From positions 1 to 35,813 of the forward strand of contig NZ_JANXMI010000166.1 of the NCBI RefSeq assembly GCF_025354735.1: a stretch of 35,813 nucleotides of DNA, read 5' to 3'. Each line of letters begins with the position of its first letter. Position 1 is the first letter of the stretch. This stretch comes from Rugamonas sp. GTDB lineage: Bacteria; Pseudomonadota; Gammaproteobacteria; Burkholderiales; Burkholderiaceae_D. The position numbers were made by a program, and so were the translations under genes. This document shows positions 25,234 to 33,423 of the stretch, one piece after another. A model generated the notes under the pieces. That model was given only the letters and a program-made list of their open reading frames with translations. It ran no database searches and had not been told where the DNA came from.

Positions 25234-25851
25234 ATGCGACATGAAGCGCGGCTCTGGCTGACCAATACCGCCGCCGTGCGCGATGACGACGTGCAGGCCT
25301 GGCTGCCGCTGTTGAGCGAGAGCGAGGCGGCGCGCTATCGGCGCTTCGTGCGGCCGCTGCGCCAGCGCCAGTTCCTGATCGGCCGCGTGATGCTGCGCCG
25401 CGCGCTGTGCGCCGTGCTCGATCTGCCGGCCGGCGTGCCCGTCGTCGAAGAACACGTCGGCCACGCGCCGCGCGTGACGCTGCCGGCCGGCGTGCCGGCG
25501 CCCGGCTTCAGCATCGCGCACAGCGGCGACTGGGTGGCCTGCGCCGTCAGCGCCGGCACCGCGCTGGGGCTGGACATCGAGCTGCTCGACCCGGGCCGCG
25601 ACATCATCGCCCTGGCCGAACAGAACTTCGACGCCATCGAACTGGCGGCGCTGGGCATGGAGCCGCCGGCGCGGCGCATGGCGGCGTTCTACCGCATGTG
25701 GAGCGGCAAGGAGGCGCGCTTCAAGCTGGGCGCCGCCTTCGACGCCCAGGCCAGCTGCATCGCGCTGCCGCACCCGCATTTGTCCATCGTCGTTTGCAGC
25801 GCCCAGCCGCTGGCGGCGGCGCCGGCGATCGAGGCGTTCGACATCGCTTAA
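25234..25851 (+). CDS. Sfp-type 4'-phosphopantetheinyl transferase
   Basis: A 205-residue enzyme that attaches the phosphopantetheine arm from CoA to carrier-protein serines. Motifs in order: FSIAHSGDWVACAVS (P1-like), GLDIE (Asp114, Glu116; magnesium ligands), and WSGKEA (Trp156, Lys159, Glu160). The arrangement is that of the broad Sfp/Gsp class rather than the short AcpS type. It presumably activates the two ACPs of the pigment cluster (Ser39 and Ser45). It lies 90 bp after the methyltransferase and 92 bp before the transporter-acyltransferase gene, on the same strand. Confidence 0.93.
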   Translation: MRHEARLWLTNTAAVRDDDVQAWLPLLSESEAARYRRFVRPLRQRQFLIGRVMLRRALCAVLDLPAGVPVVEEHVGHAPRVTLPAGVPAPGFSIAHSGDWVACAVSAGTALGLDIELLDPGRDIIALAEQNFDAIELAALGMEPPARRMAAFYRMWSGKEARFKLGAAFDAQASCIALPHPHLSIVVCSAQPLAAAPAIEAFDIA

Positions 25852-25869
25852 ACGAACCGCATAATTCCA

Positions 25870-25898
25870 TTGTGGCAGAGGGCGGAGTAAGGTATTTT
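25870..25898 (+). promoter_or_regulatory. Possible promoter of the transporter-acyltransferase gene
   Basis: TTGTGG (25870-25875) and TATTTT (25893-25898) with a 17-bp spacer, 46 bases before the ATG at 25944. Each box matches the consensus only partly (3/6 and 4/6). Confidence 0.35.
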
Positions 25899-25943
25899 GT
25901 GACTCTCCTTTACCGCGGGTATATCCAGAATGAGTTTTCAGCC

Positions 25944-27830
25944 ATGAGCCAGACCAGCCAGTTCGCCCTGTTGTCGCAGCGCCGCTTCGCGCCGTTTTTC
26001 TGGACCCAGTTCTTCGGCGCCTTCAACGACAACCTGTTCAAGACGGCGCTGATGGTGATACTCACCTTCGACGCCTTGAGCTGGACCACGCTCAATCCAT
26101 CGACGCTGACCAATCTGATACCCGGCCTGTTCATCCTGCCCTACGTGGTGTTCTCCGCCACCGCCGGTCAGATCGCCGACAAGTTCGAGAAGGCCGCCCT
26201 GGCGCGCTTCGTCAAGTGGCTGGAGCTGGCCATCATGGGCGTGGCCGCGCTGGGCTGGACCACCCACACACTGTGGCTGCTGATCGCCGCCATCGTCGGC
26301 ATGGGCGTGCATTCGACGCTGTTCGGCCCCGTCAAATATGCCTACCTGCCGCAGCGGCTCAAGCCGGAGGAACTGGTCGGCGGCAATGGCCTGATCGAGA
26401 TGGGCACCTTCGTCGGCATCCTGCTCGGCGAAATTCTCGGCGCCGTGCTGGTGGTGCACCAGCCCTACGGCATCGAACTGGTGGCCGGCGCCACGGTGAC
26501 GGTGGCGGTGATCGGCCTGATCGCCAGCTACCGCGTGCCGCTCACGCCGGCGCCCGAGCCGGCGCTGAAGATCAGCTGGAATCCGCTGGCCGAATCGATA
26601 CGCAATATCGGCTACTCGCGCAAGAACCGCGTGGTGTTCCTGTCGATGCTGGGCAACTCGTGGTTCTGGTTTTACGGCGCGCTGATACTGGCCCAGTTCC
26701 CGGTCTACGCCAAGGATTATCTGCACGGCGGCCACGGCGTCTTCGTGCTGCTGCTGACGGTGTTCTCGCTCGGCATAGGCGCCGGGTCGCTGCTGTGCGA
26801 GCGCCTGTCCGGCCACAAGGTGGAAATCGGACTGGTGCCGTTCGGCTCCATCGGCCTGTCGCTGTTCGGCGTCGATCTGTATTTCGCCAGCCTGGCCTAC
26901 GCCAACACGGCGCTGGTCAACGCCGCCGGTTTTCTGGCCGTGCCGGGCGTGCCGCGCATCCTGTTCGACATCGTCATGATCGGCGTGTTCGGCGGCTTCT
27001 TCATCGTGCCGCTGTTCGCGCTGATCCAGACCCGCTGCGATCCCCAGCATATTTCGCGCACCATCGCCGGCATGAATATCCTCAACGCACTGTTCATGGT
27101 GGCGGCGGCCGGCGTCGCCATCGTCCTGCTGGGGCAGGGCTACACGATCCCGCAGCTGTTCCTGGTGACGGCGATCCTGAACGCGTTGGTGGCGGCCTAC
27201 ATCTTCTCGCTGGTGCCGGAATTCCTGATGCGCTTCCTGGCCTGGCTGCTGATCCACACCATCCACCGCGTGCGCACCATCGACGCCGACCGCATCCCGG
27301 CCCACGGCGCGGCGGTGCTGGTCTGTAACCACGTCAGCTATGTCGACGCCATCGTCATCGGCGCCGCCAGTCCGCGGCCGATCCGCTTCGTGATGGACCA
27401 CCGCATCTTCAAGCTGCCTTTGCTGGGCTGGATTTTCCGCACCGCCAAGGCGATCCCGATCGCGCCGGCCAAGGAAGATCCGTGGCTGATGGAGAAGGCT
27501 TATATCGACATCGCGCAGGCGCTGCACGAGGGCGACCTGGTATGCATCTTCCCGGAGGGGCGGCTGACCAGCACCGGCGAGATGAATGAATTCAAGGGCG
27601 GCATCGCCAAGATCATCGAGCGCTCGAAAGTGCCGGTGATTCCGATGGCGCTGCGCGGGCTGTGGGGCCATCTGCTGAGCCGGGGCGCCGAGAATATTTT
27701 CGGCCGCGCCTTCCATCGCGGCCTGCGTTCGCACCTGGCGCTGGCGGTCGGCCAGCCGGTGCAGCCGCAGGACGTGACGCCGGAAGCCTTGTACCAGCAG
27801 GTGCGCGAGCTGCGCGGCACGTGGAAGTAA
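25944..27830 (+). CDS. LplT-like MFS transporter fused to a PlsC acyltransferase
   Basis: A 628-residue fusion. Residues ~1-420 form an MFS transporter of about twelve helices, beginning WTQFFGAFNDNLFKTAL as in lysophospholipid flippases of the LplT type. Residues ~440-628 are an acyltransferase with NHVSYVD (462-468, His463/Asp468) and FPEGR (536-540). In many bacteria a third, acyl-ACP synthetase domain follows, giving the Aas-type remodelling protein; it is absent here, as the protein stops right after the acyltransferase. It likely brings lysophospholipid back across the inner membrane and re-acylates it. The context beside pigment genes leaves open that it acts on the pigment lipid. The first helix fixes the start at 25944; longer in-frame extensions are shadow of the pantetheinyl transferase gene. 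Confidence 0.9.
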   Translation: MSQTSQFALLSQRRFAPFFWTQFFGAFNDNLFKTALMVILTFDALSWTTLNPSTLTNLIPGLFILPYVVFSATAGQIADKFEKAALARFVKWLELAIMGVAALGWTTHTLWLLIAAIVGMGVHSTLFGPVKYAYLPQRLKPEELVGGNGLIEMGTFVGILLGEILGAVLVVHQPYGIELVAGATVTVAVIGLIASYRVPLTPAPEPALKISWNPLAESIRNIGYSRKNRVVFLSMLGNSWFWFYGALILAQFPVYAKDYLHGGHGVFVLLLTVFSLGIGAGSLLCERLSGHKVEIGLVPFGSIGLSLFGVDLYFASLAYANTALVNAAGFLAVPGVPRILFDIVMIGVFGGFFIVPLFALIQTRCDPQHISRTIAGMNILNALFMVAAAGVAIVLLGQGYTIPQLFLVTAILNALVAAYIFSLVPEFLMRFLAWLLIHTIHRVRTIDADRIPAHGAAVLVCNHVSYVDAIVIGAASPRPIRFVMDHRIFKLPLLGWIFRTAKAIPIAPAKEDPWLMEKAYIDIAQALHEGDLVCIFPEGRLTSTGEMNEFKGGIAKIIERSKVPVIPMALRGLWGHLLSRGAENIFGRAFHRGLRSHLALAVGQPVQPQDVTPEALYQQVRELRGTWK

Positions 27831-27864
27831 GTGCCAAAACAGGCGCGGACAGGCACGGAAAAAT

Positions 27865-29007
27865 TCAGCGGCGCGCGGCCGCCAGCTTGAGGATCTGCTC
27901 GACGTCCACCGGTTTGATGAGGTGGTGGTCGAAGCCCGCTTCGACGGTGCGGCGGCGAGCGTCGCTCTGGCCCCAGCCGGTCAGCGCGATCATCAGGATG
28001 TTCTCGGCGCCGGCGCGCTGGCGGATCAGGCGCGCGGCGTCGTAGCCGTCCATGCCCGGCATGCCGAGGTCCATCACCACCAGGTCCGGCAGCGCCCTGG
28101 CGGCGGCGGCCACCGCCGCGTTGCCGTCGTAGGCCGACTCGGCCTCGTAGCCTTCCATTTCCAGCAAGGCGCGCAGGGCGTCGGCGGCGTCGCGGTTGTC
28201 GTCGGCGATCAGCACGCGGGCGCGCTTTGCACCGCCGCCATCGCCGCCGCTCGCGTTGATCGCCTTGTCGGCGGCGCCGCTGTCGTTGTCCTCATTTTCG
28301 TCGCCATCGCCGCAGATCACCGGCAGGCGGATGACGAATTCGCTGCCCATGCCGATGCCGCCGCTGTGCGCTTCGACGCTGCCGCCGTGCATCTGCGCGA
28401 ACTGGCGCGACAGGCTCAAGCCGATACCGAGGCCGCTCGATAGCTGGCCTTTGACGACGCCGCTCTGCTCGAACATGCCGAAGATGCACGCCAGGCTGGC
28501 CGCCTGGATGCCGATGCCGTTGTCGGCGATGCTGACGCAGAGGCACCGCCCTTCGCGCCAGCCGCGCAGCGCGATGCGCCCCTGGGCCGGCGTGAACTTG
28601 ATCGCGTTCGACAGTATGTTGGCGCAGATTTGCACCACGCGCGCGTAATCGGCGTCGAGCGTCAGGTCATGGTCGGGCAGGCTGCTGTCTATCGCGATGT
28701 GCTTGGCCGTCGCGGCCTGCGCGCTCAATTCGATGACGTGCTGGATCACGGCGGTGAAGCTGATGCGCTCGCGCTGGAGGGAGATTTTACCGCTGGTGAT
28801 GCGGGCCACGTCGAGCAGGTCGTCCACCAGCCGGGTCAAATGCGTGACCTGGCGGTCGATCACGGCGCTGATGCGCACCATCGGCGGCGCGTCGGGATAC
28901 AGATGGCCGAGCAGCGCGACCGAGGTACGGATGGGCGCCAGCGGGTTGCGCAGCTCGTGACCGAGGCTGGCCAGGAATTCATCCTTGCGCCGCGCCGCCT
29001 CGCGCAC
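27865..29007 (-). CDS. Hybrid histidine kinase, C-terminal piece (HisKA-HATPase-receiver) after a frameshift
   Basis: The frame encodes the kinase core and a receiver: H-box FLASLGHELRNPLAP, N-box ANILSNAIKF, G1 DNGIGI and G2 GLGIGLSLS. An Asp/Gly-rich linker follows, then a receiver with ADDNRD, the phospho-acceptor Asp in VVMDLGMPGMDG and LIKPV. As a separate 380-residue frame it would start at GTG 29007 with no ribosome site. Its upstream codons read ARDKQYEVREAARRKDEF, the normal coiled linker of such kinases, and run straight into the frame of the piece at 28979-29395 if one CG dinucleotide is added at 29022-29030. It therefore looks like the main part of one interrupted gene. The stop faces the transporter-acyltransferase gene 35 bases away. 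Confidence 0.85.
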   Translation of the reverse strand: MREAARRKDEFLASLGHELRNPLAPIRTSVALLGHLYPDAPPMVRISAVIDRQVTHLTRLVDDLLDVARITSGKISLQRERISFTAVIQHVIELSAQAATAKHIAIDSSLPDHDLTLDADYARVVQICANILSNAIKFTPAQGRIALRGWREGRCLCVSIADNGIGIQAASLACIFGMFEQSGVVKGQLSSGLGIGLSLSRQFAQMHGGSVEAHSGGIGMGSEFVIRLPVICGDGDENEDNDSGAADKAINASGGDGGGAKRARVLIADDNRDAADALRALLEMEGYEAESAYDGNAAVAAAARALPDLVVMDLGMPGMDGYDAARLIRQRAGAENILMIALTGWGQSDARRRTVEAGFDHHLIKPVDVEQILKLAAARR

Positions 29008-29395
29008 CTCGTACTGCTTGTCGCGCGCGCAGCAGCGCCTGCAGCGACGCCACCAGCGTCAGCGTGCGCACCGGGCGCTCCAGCAAGGTCAGGTTGCCGA
29101 GCGCCGCCACCGCCTGCCGCACCGCCAGCGAATCGGCGCCGCGGTGCGTCAGCAGCAGGATGGGCAGGTCGGACCATGTGGGCTGGCGCGCCACATGCTC
29201 GTGCAGCAGCACGAAGCCGCCCGGCGCCAGCGCTTCTTCCACCGTCAGCACGCAGCCGGCGCCGTGCGGCAGCTGCCGCGCCAGTTCGGCCAGCGTGGCG
29301 CAGATGCTGCTGTCGATGTGCACCATGGCCAGCATGCGCGCGGCCAGCGGCGCATCCTGCCCGGTGGGCGCGTAGATCAAGACGCGTTTTTCCAT
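28979..29395 (-). CDS. Hybrid histidine kinase, N-terminal piece (pseudo-receiver), frameshifted end
   Basis: A 138-residue frame starting MEKRVLIYAPTGQDAPLAAR. It has a receiver-like alternating pattern but no phospho-acceptor Asp (VLTVEEAL occupies that place). It ends LQALLRARQAVRGARGGAAQG, where the last ~13 residues are a shadow of the correct kinase frame. The switch lies in a (CG)n run at 29022-29030. It begins five bases after the stop of the KaiC-like gene, so both should be co-transcribed. Either a real loss of a CG unit has split the kinase, or the base sequence has an error there. A split pseudo-receiver plus kinase could only signal if both pieces meet. Confidence 0.75.
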   Translation of the reverse strand: MEKRVLIYAPTGQDAPLAARMLAMVHIDSSICATLAELARQLPHGAGCVLTVEEALAPGGFVLLHEHVARQPTWSDLPILLLTHRGADSLAVRQAVAALGNLTLLERPVRTLTLVASLQALLRARQAVRGARGGAAQG

Positions 29396-29400
29396 GGCGC

Positions 29401-30915
29401 TCAGGCGACCGCCGTTTCGGCCGGGCCGTTGCCGCGGGCGTCGTAGGTGGGCACGCCGGTGAGGATGCCGTGGAAGCCCTTGAGCACCGGGCCGACGACG
29501 ATGCCGTCGCCATGGATGTGGAAGCGGCGGATGGTGCGCTCGTGCGCGCTGCCGCGCTTCTTGAACACGGAAATCGCTTGCCGCACTTCACCCTCGGCCT
29601 CGAAGTAGCGCAGCATGATGACGTTGTCGGCGATGTAGCTGGCGTCGACCGCCGTCGTCAAGCCGGTGCCTATCATGCCTTGCTGGACCCCGACCACCAG
29701 CGTGACGACGCCGCGCTGGCCCAGGTAGGTCAGCAGCTCGTGCAGATAGGTGGTCAGGAAGCGTTCGTCGGGCACCGCGTTCAGGTAGCCGTTCAAGCTG
29801 TCGATGACGACCACCTTGGCGCCGCGTTCGACGGCGTCCACCACGGCCTGCGAGAACTGGCCCGGCGCCAGTTCGGCCGGGTCGATCTGCTGTATCGTCA
29901 GGCGCCCGCCATCGATGGCCTGGCCCAGGTCCAGGCCCAGGTTGGAGCAGCGGTTGAGCATATTGTTGCGGGCCTCCTCGAACAGGAACATGGCGCAATG
30001 CTCGCCGCGCATGGTGGCGGCGTGGACGAATTGGGCCGCCAGCGTCGACTTGCCGGTGCCGGGCGGGCCGGAAATGAGGGTGCTCATGCCCTCTTCCAGG
30101 CCGCCGCCGAGCAGGGTGTCGAGTTCCGGCACGCCGCTCGACAACTGGCGCCGCTCGCCGGTGACGCGCGTGTGCGCCGCCACCAGGCGCGGATAGACCA
30201 GCAGGCCGCCGCGCATGATCTTGTAATCGTGGGCGCCGCCGTGGAAGGCGATGCCGCGGTACTTGACCACGCGCAGGCGCCGCCGCTCGCTGCCGTAAGC
30301 CTGGTCCAGCAGTTCGAGCGTGATGACGCCGTGCGCCACGCTGCGCACTTGCAGGTCGGTGCTGAGGGCGGTGCGGTCGTCGAGGAAGATGGTGGTGCAG
30401 TTGCGGCTGGCCAGATACTGCTTCAGCGCCAGCACCTGGCGCCGGTAGCGCAGCGCGTTTTCGGCCAGCAGCTGCAATTCGGACAGCGAGTCGAGCACCA
30501 CGCGCGCCGGCTTGAACTGGTCGATCGCCGCCAGGATGCGCTGGGTGGTGGTGCCCAGTTCGATTTCGGATGGATGGAAGATGGTGTACTGCTGGTCCGG
30601 ATCGAGGATGGTCGGGTCGGGGATGATTTCCTCGACGTGGATGCCGGCCATGTCCCAGCCGTGCGACAGCGCGACGGCGCGCAGTTCGACCGAGGTTTCG
30701 GCCAGCGTGATGTAGAGCACCGACTCGCCGCGGCGCACGCCCTCGTTGAGGAATTGCAGCGCCAGCGTGGTCTTGCCGGTGCCCGGCTCGCCCTCGACCA
30801 GGTAGAGGCGGTCGCGCGTGAGGCCGCCGGCCAGTATGGTGTCGAGGCCGGGCACGCCCGACTGCATGAACAAAGAGGTGTTGCTGTTTTGAGCTTCCAT
30901 CGTAAAAATCCGCAT
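29401..30915 (-). CDS. KaiC-like double RecA ATPase
   Basis: A 504-residue protein with two KaiC/RadA-type ATPase domains. Domain 1: Walker A GEPGTGKT (42-49), Walker B VVLDSLSEL (Asp142). Domain 2: Walker A GPPGTGKS (283-290), Walker B VVVIDSLNGY. The paired catalytic glutamates are kept in domain 2 (FEEARNNM, Glu313/Glu314), but domain 1 has only one (ITLAETS, Glu73). Outside cyanobacteria such proteins are linked with stress response and signalling rather than proven clocks; no kaiA or kaiB is seen. Its partner is probably the hybrid kinase encoded five bases downstream. Start: ATG 30915; an in-frame ATG at 30900 is equally possible and neither has a clear ribosome site. The 111-bp gap upstream probably contains its promoter. 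Confidence 0.92.
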   Translation of the reverse strand: MRIFTMEAQNSNTSLFMQSGVPGLDTILAGGLTRDRLYLVEGEPGTGKTTLALQFLNEGVRRGESVLYITLAETSVELRAVALSHGWDMAGIHVEEIIPDPTILDPDQQYTIFHPSEIELGTTTQRILAAIDQFKPARVVLDSLSELQLLAENALRYRRQVLALKQYLASRNCTTIFLDDRTALSTDLQVRSVAHGVITLELLDQAYGSERRRLRVVKYRGIAFHGGAHDYKIMRGGLLVYPRLVAAHTRVTGERRQLSSGVPELDTLLGGGLEEGMSTLISGPPGTGKSTLAAQFVHAATMRGEHCAMFLFEEARNNMLNRCSNLGLDLGQAIDGGRLTIQQIDPAELAPGQFSQAVVDAVERGAKVVVIDSLNGYLNAVPDERFLTTYLHELLTYLGQRGVVTLVVGVQQGMIGTGLTTAVDASYIADNVIMLRYFEAEGEVRQAISVFKKRGSAHERTIRRFHIHGDGIVVGPVLKGFHGILTGVPTYDARGNGPAETAVA

Positions 30916-31026
30916 GAGTTGACGGGACGCCGGCGGCGCTGCGCGCGCGGCTGGCCCTGGTATTTTGCGATATTACCGGAAACGCAAAAAGCGGGATTTT
31001 CGATAGAAGGGCAGGTGGAACAAGGC

Positions 31027-33207
31027 CTACAGCGCGGCGGTGCGCTGCTTGTGCTGGCGTTTGACGGCGTACATGGCGCGGTCGGCGCGGCCGATCAGCA
31101 GCTCGATGTCGGGGGCGTCGTCGGGCTGGTGCAGGGCGATGCCGATGCTCGCGCCCAGCGTCACGCTGGCCGTCTTGAGCACGAACGGTTGCAGCAGCAC
31201 CGGCAGCAGCTTGTCGGCGATTTCCTGGGCGCCGTCCTCGCCTTGCAGCATTTCCAGGATGACGACGAATTCGTCGCCGGCCAGCCGGCCCACGGTGTCG
31301 GTCTTGCGCACGGTGTCGACGATGCGCTGGGCGAACTGGCGCAGCAGCTCGTCGCCCTCGTCGTGGCCGTGGCGGTCGTTGACCAGCTTGAAGCCGTCGA
31401 GGTCGAGGAACAGCACGGCGCACGGCTTGCGCGTGCGGCTGGCGCGCTGCATGGCCTCGGGCAGCGCCTGCATCAGCGCGCGCCGGTTCGGCAGGCCGGT
31501 GAGCATGTCGCGCAAGGCCATCGCCTCCATCGACGCGAACAACGTCTTGCGCTCGCTGATATCGTGCAAAAAGGCGATGAACAGGTGGCCGCTGCTGCGC
31601 GGCACATAGGCCATCGACACTTCGACCGGGAATTCGGCGCCGGCGCGGCTGACCAGATTGAGTTCGACGCGCCGGTTCAGCACCGCCGCCGTGTCGGCGG
31701 CCGCGCCGCCGCCGGACCCCATATTGCCGCTGGCGGCCAGCTGGCGCATGTCGCGTTCATAGGCGCGCCGCAGCAGCGGCGGCAAGATCATCGCCGCCAG
31801 CGGCTGGCCGATCACTTCGCGCCGGCTCCAGCCCAGCAGCTTTTCGGCCTGGCGGTTCCAGTCCAGCACCACGCCGCCCGGATCGAGGGCGATGAAGGCG
31901 TCGTGCGCGTTGTCGAGGATGGCGCGCAGCTCGGCGGCGCGCTCCTGCAACAGCTGCTGCGTGCTCTGTTCCTGCGCCAGCGCCTGTTCCAGTTGCAGCG
32001 CCTTGCGCGCCATTTCGCGGGTGCGCTTGGCCACCGTCGTTTCGAGCTGCTCGTTCATGGTTTGCAGCGCCAGCGCGTGGCGTTCTTCGCGCGCGATCAG
32101 GTCGACCAGGGCGCGCGAGAGCACGTGCGCTTCATGGAAGCTGTCGACCGTCGGTATCGGCGCGGCGCCGCTGCAGGCGCCGGCCGGCAGCGCCGAGCGC
32201 TGTTCGATGGCGCGGCTGAGCGCATTGAGCGGCCGTGCCAGACGGCGCGCCAGCAGCGCCGCCGCCAGCGCCAGCGCCAGGCCGAGGATGGCGCCCAGTA
32301 TCAGGATCTGGCGCTCCAGCGCGCGCGCGCCGGCCATCGCCACGTCGACCGGCTGGCGCACCAGGATGGACCACTTGAGCGAGGCCTGGTCGCGATCGAG
32401 GCCGGTCTGCGAATACGCGGTCAGGTAGTTGCGGCCGTCGGGCCAGCGCTCGGTCTGCGCGCCGGGCTGGCCGGTCTGCGCCTGCGTCAGACTGGCCAGC
32501 GCGATCTTCTGTTCTTCCATGCCTTTCGGTCCCAGCATGACGGTGCCGTCGCCGCGCACGACGATGAATTCGGCCGCGTATTGCGCGCTGGCCGGCGCCA
32601 GCATGGTTTTCACCAGCCGCCGCGCCCAGCCCCAGCTCATGTGCACGCACAGCACGCCGCGATAACTGCCGTTGGAGCGGTACACCGGCGTGGCGACGTC
32701 GACGAAGCGCCACGGGTCGGCGCTGCGGGGCAGCTGTTTGCCGAGCAGGGTGGCCGGATGGAAGTCGCCCGCGTACAGGCGCTGCTGGCCGCCCTGGAAC
32801 CACGGCCGCTGGCTCACGTCCACCCCTTCGAGCAAGCCCTGGGTGCCGGCGTAGATGCCGCCGTCGGGATTGGCCAGGCCTATCCAGGCGTAGTCGGGGA
32901 AGGTTTTTTGCAGGTTTTCCAGCACCTGGCGGATCTCGGCCGGGCCGCTGGCGTCGCGGATCTGCGGCAGCTCCGACAGCAGCAGCACGTCGCCGCCGGC
33001 CTTTTGCAGCACATTGTTGAACGAGTCGCGCATCTGCCACGACAGTTGCTGCAAGCGCTGCTCCGCTTCGCGGGACGCGTAGTCGACGGCGAAATGGTCG
33101 ACCAGCAGCAGCATCGCCGTCACGGTCAGCAGGATGGTCGAGCAGACGCCCACCGTCACCAGACTGGTCAGCCGAGGCAGGGCCGGGGATTTCATCGGCA
33201 ACGTCAT
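31027..33207 (-). CDS. Membrane diguanylate cyclase (dCACHE-PAS-GGDEF)
   Basis: A 726-residue protein: TM1 at residues ~12-35, a periplasmic double-CACHE sensor (~40-290), TM2 (~296-317), a HAMP-like/coiled-coil stretch rich in Glu, Gln and Arg, a PAS domain (~424-540) and a C-terminal GGDEF domain. The active-site loop is AGDEF (643-647), where Ala replaces the first Gly; such variants are often active. The inhibitory I-site RKTD (634-637) has the proper five-residue spacing, suggesting product-regulated cyclic-di-GMP synthesis. Ligand unknown. Start: ATG 33207, just before TM1 (MKS follows); the open frame upstream is a shadow of the FAH-family gene on the opposite strand. It is divergent from that gene. 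Confidence 0.92.
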   Translation of the reverse strand: MTLPMKSPALPRLTSLVTVGVCSTILLTVTAMLLLVDHFAVDYASREAEQRLQQLSWQMRDSFNNVLQKAGGDVLLLSELPQIRDASGPAEIRQVLENLQKTFPDYAWIGLANPDGGIYAGTQGLLEGVDVSQRPWFQGGQQRLYAGDFHPATLLGKQLPRSADPWRFVDVATPVYRSNGSYRGVLCVHMSWGWARRLVKTMLAPASAQYAAEFIVVRGDGTVMLGPKGMEEQKIALASLTQAQTGQPGAQTERWPDGRNYLTAYSQTGLDRDQASLKWSILVRQPVDVAMAGARALERQILILGAILGLALALAAALLARRLARPLNALSRAIEQRSALPAGACSGAAPIPTVDSFHEAHVLSRALVDLIAREERHALALQTMNEQLETTVAKRTREMARKALQLEQALAQEQSTQQLLQERAAELRAILDNAHDAFIALDPGGVVLDWNRQAEKLLGWSRREVIGQPLAAMILPPLLRRAYERDMRQLAASGNMGSGGGAAADTAAVLNRRVELNLVSRAGAEFPVEVSMAYVPRSSGHLFIAFLHDISERKTLFASMEAMALRDMLTGLPNRRALMQALPEAMQRASRTRKPCAVLFLDLDGFKLVNDRHGHDEGDELLRQFAQRIVDTVRKTDTVGRLAGDEFVVILEMLQGEDGAQEIADKLLPVLLQPFVLKTASVTLGASIGIALHQPDDAPDIELLIGRADRAMYAVKRQHKQRTAAL

Positions 33208-33351
33208 GGTGGTGGGCGGGGGCGCATCGGCCAGAGTTTCAAATGGTAAATTTGATTGTAGCACTGGCGGAGCGGCCCTTAGGACGTCGCCGCGAGATAA
33301 CAGCAAGAAATTCCGGCGTTCGCGCAATAGCAACGGCGTGGTGGCGGGCGG

Positions 33352-33375
33352 CGGCCGGCAAAGGCGCGCCGGCCG
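33352..33375 (+). promoter_or_regulatory. Perfect 8-bp inverted repeat upstream of the FAH-family gene
   Basis: CGGCCGGC (33352-33359) and its complement (33368-33375), with an 8-base spacer, 48 bases before the ATG at 33424 in the divergent gap. It could be an operator or a leader hairpin. High GC content makes chance occurrence plausible. Confidence 0.3.
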
Positions 33376-33423
33376 GGGTAAGATAGCGATCCCGCGTTTT
33401 TTCACCACATCACAGGGACCGCC

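Noticed and set aside
25407..25943. N-terminal extension of the transporter-acyltransferase
   Set aside because: The added residues are a shadow of the pantetheinyl transferase gene plus the intergenic region.
28630..33249. A 1539-codon open frame on the plus strand opposite the kinase, KaiC and diguanylate cyclase genes
   Set aside because: The residues are almost only Gln, Arg, His, Ala, Gly and Val, with no domains. It is an antisense shadow caused by high GC at third positions; the minus-strand genes have clear motifs.
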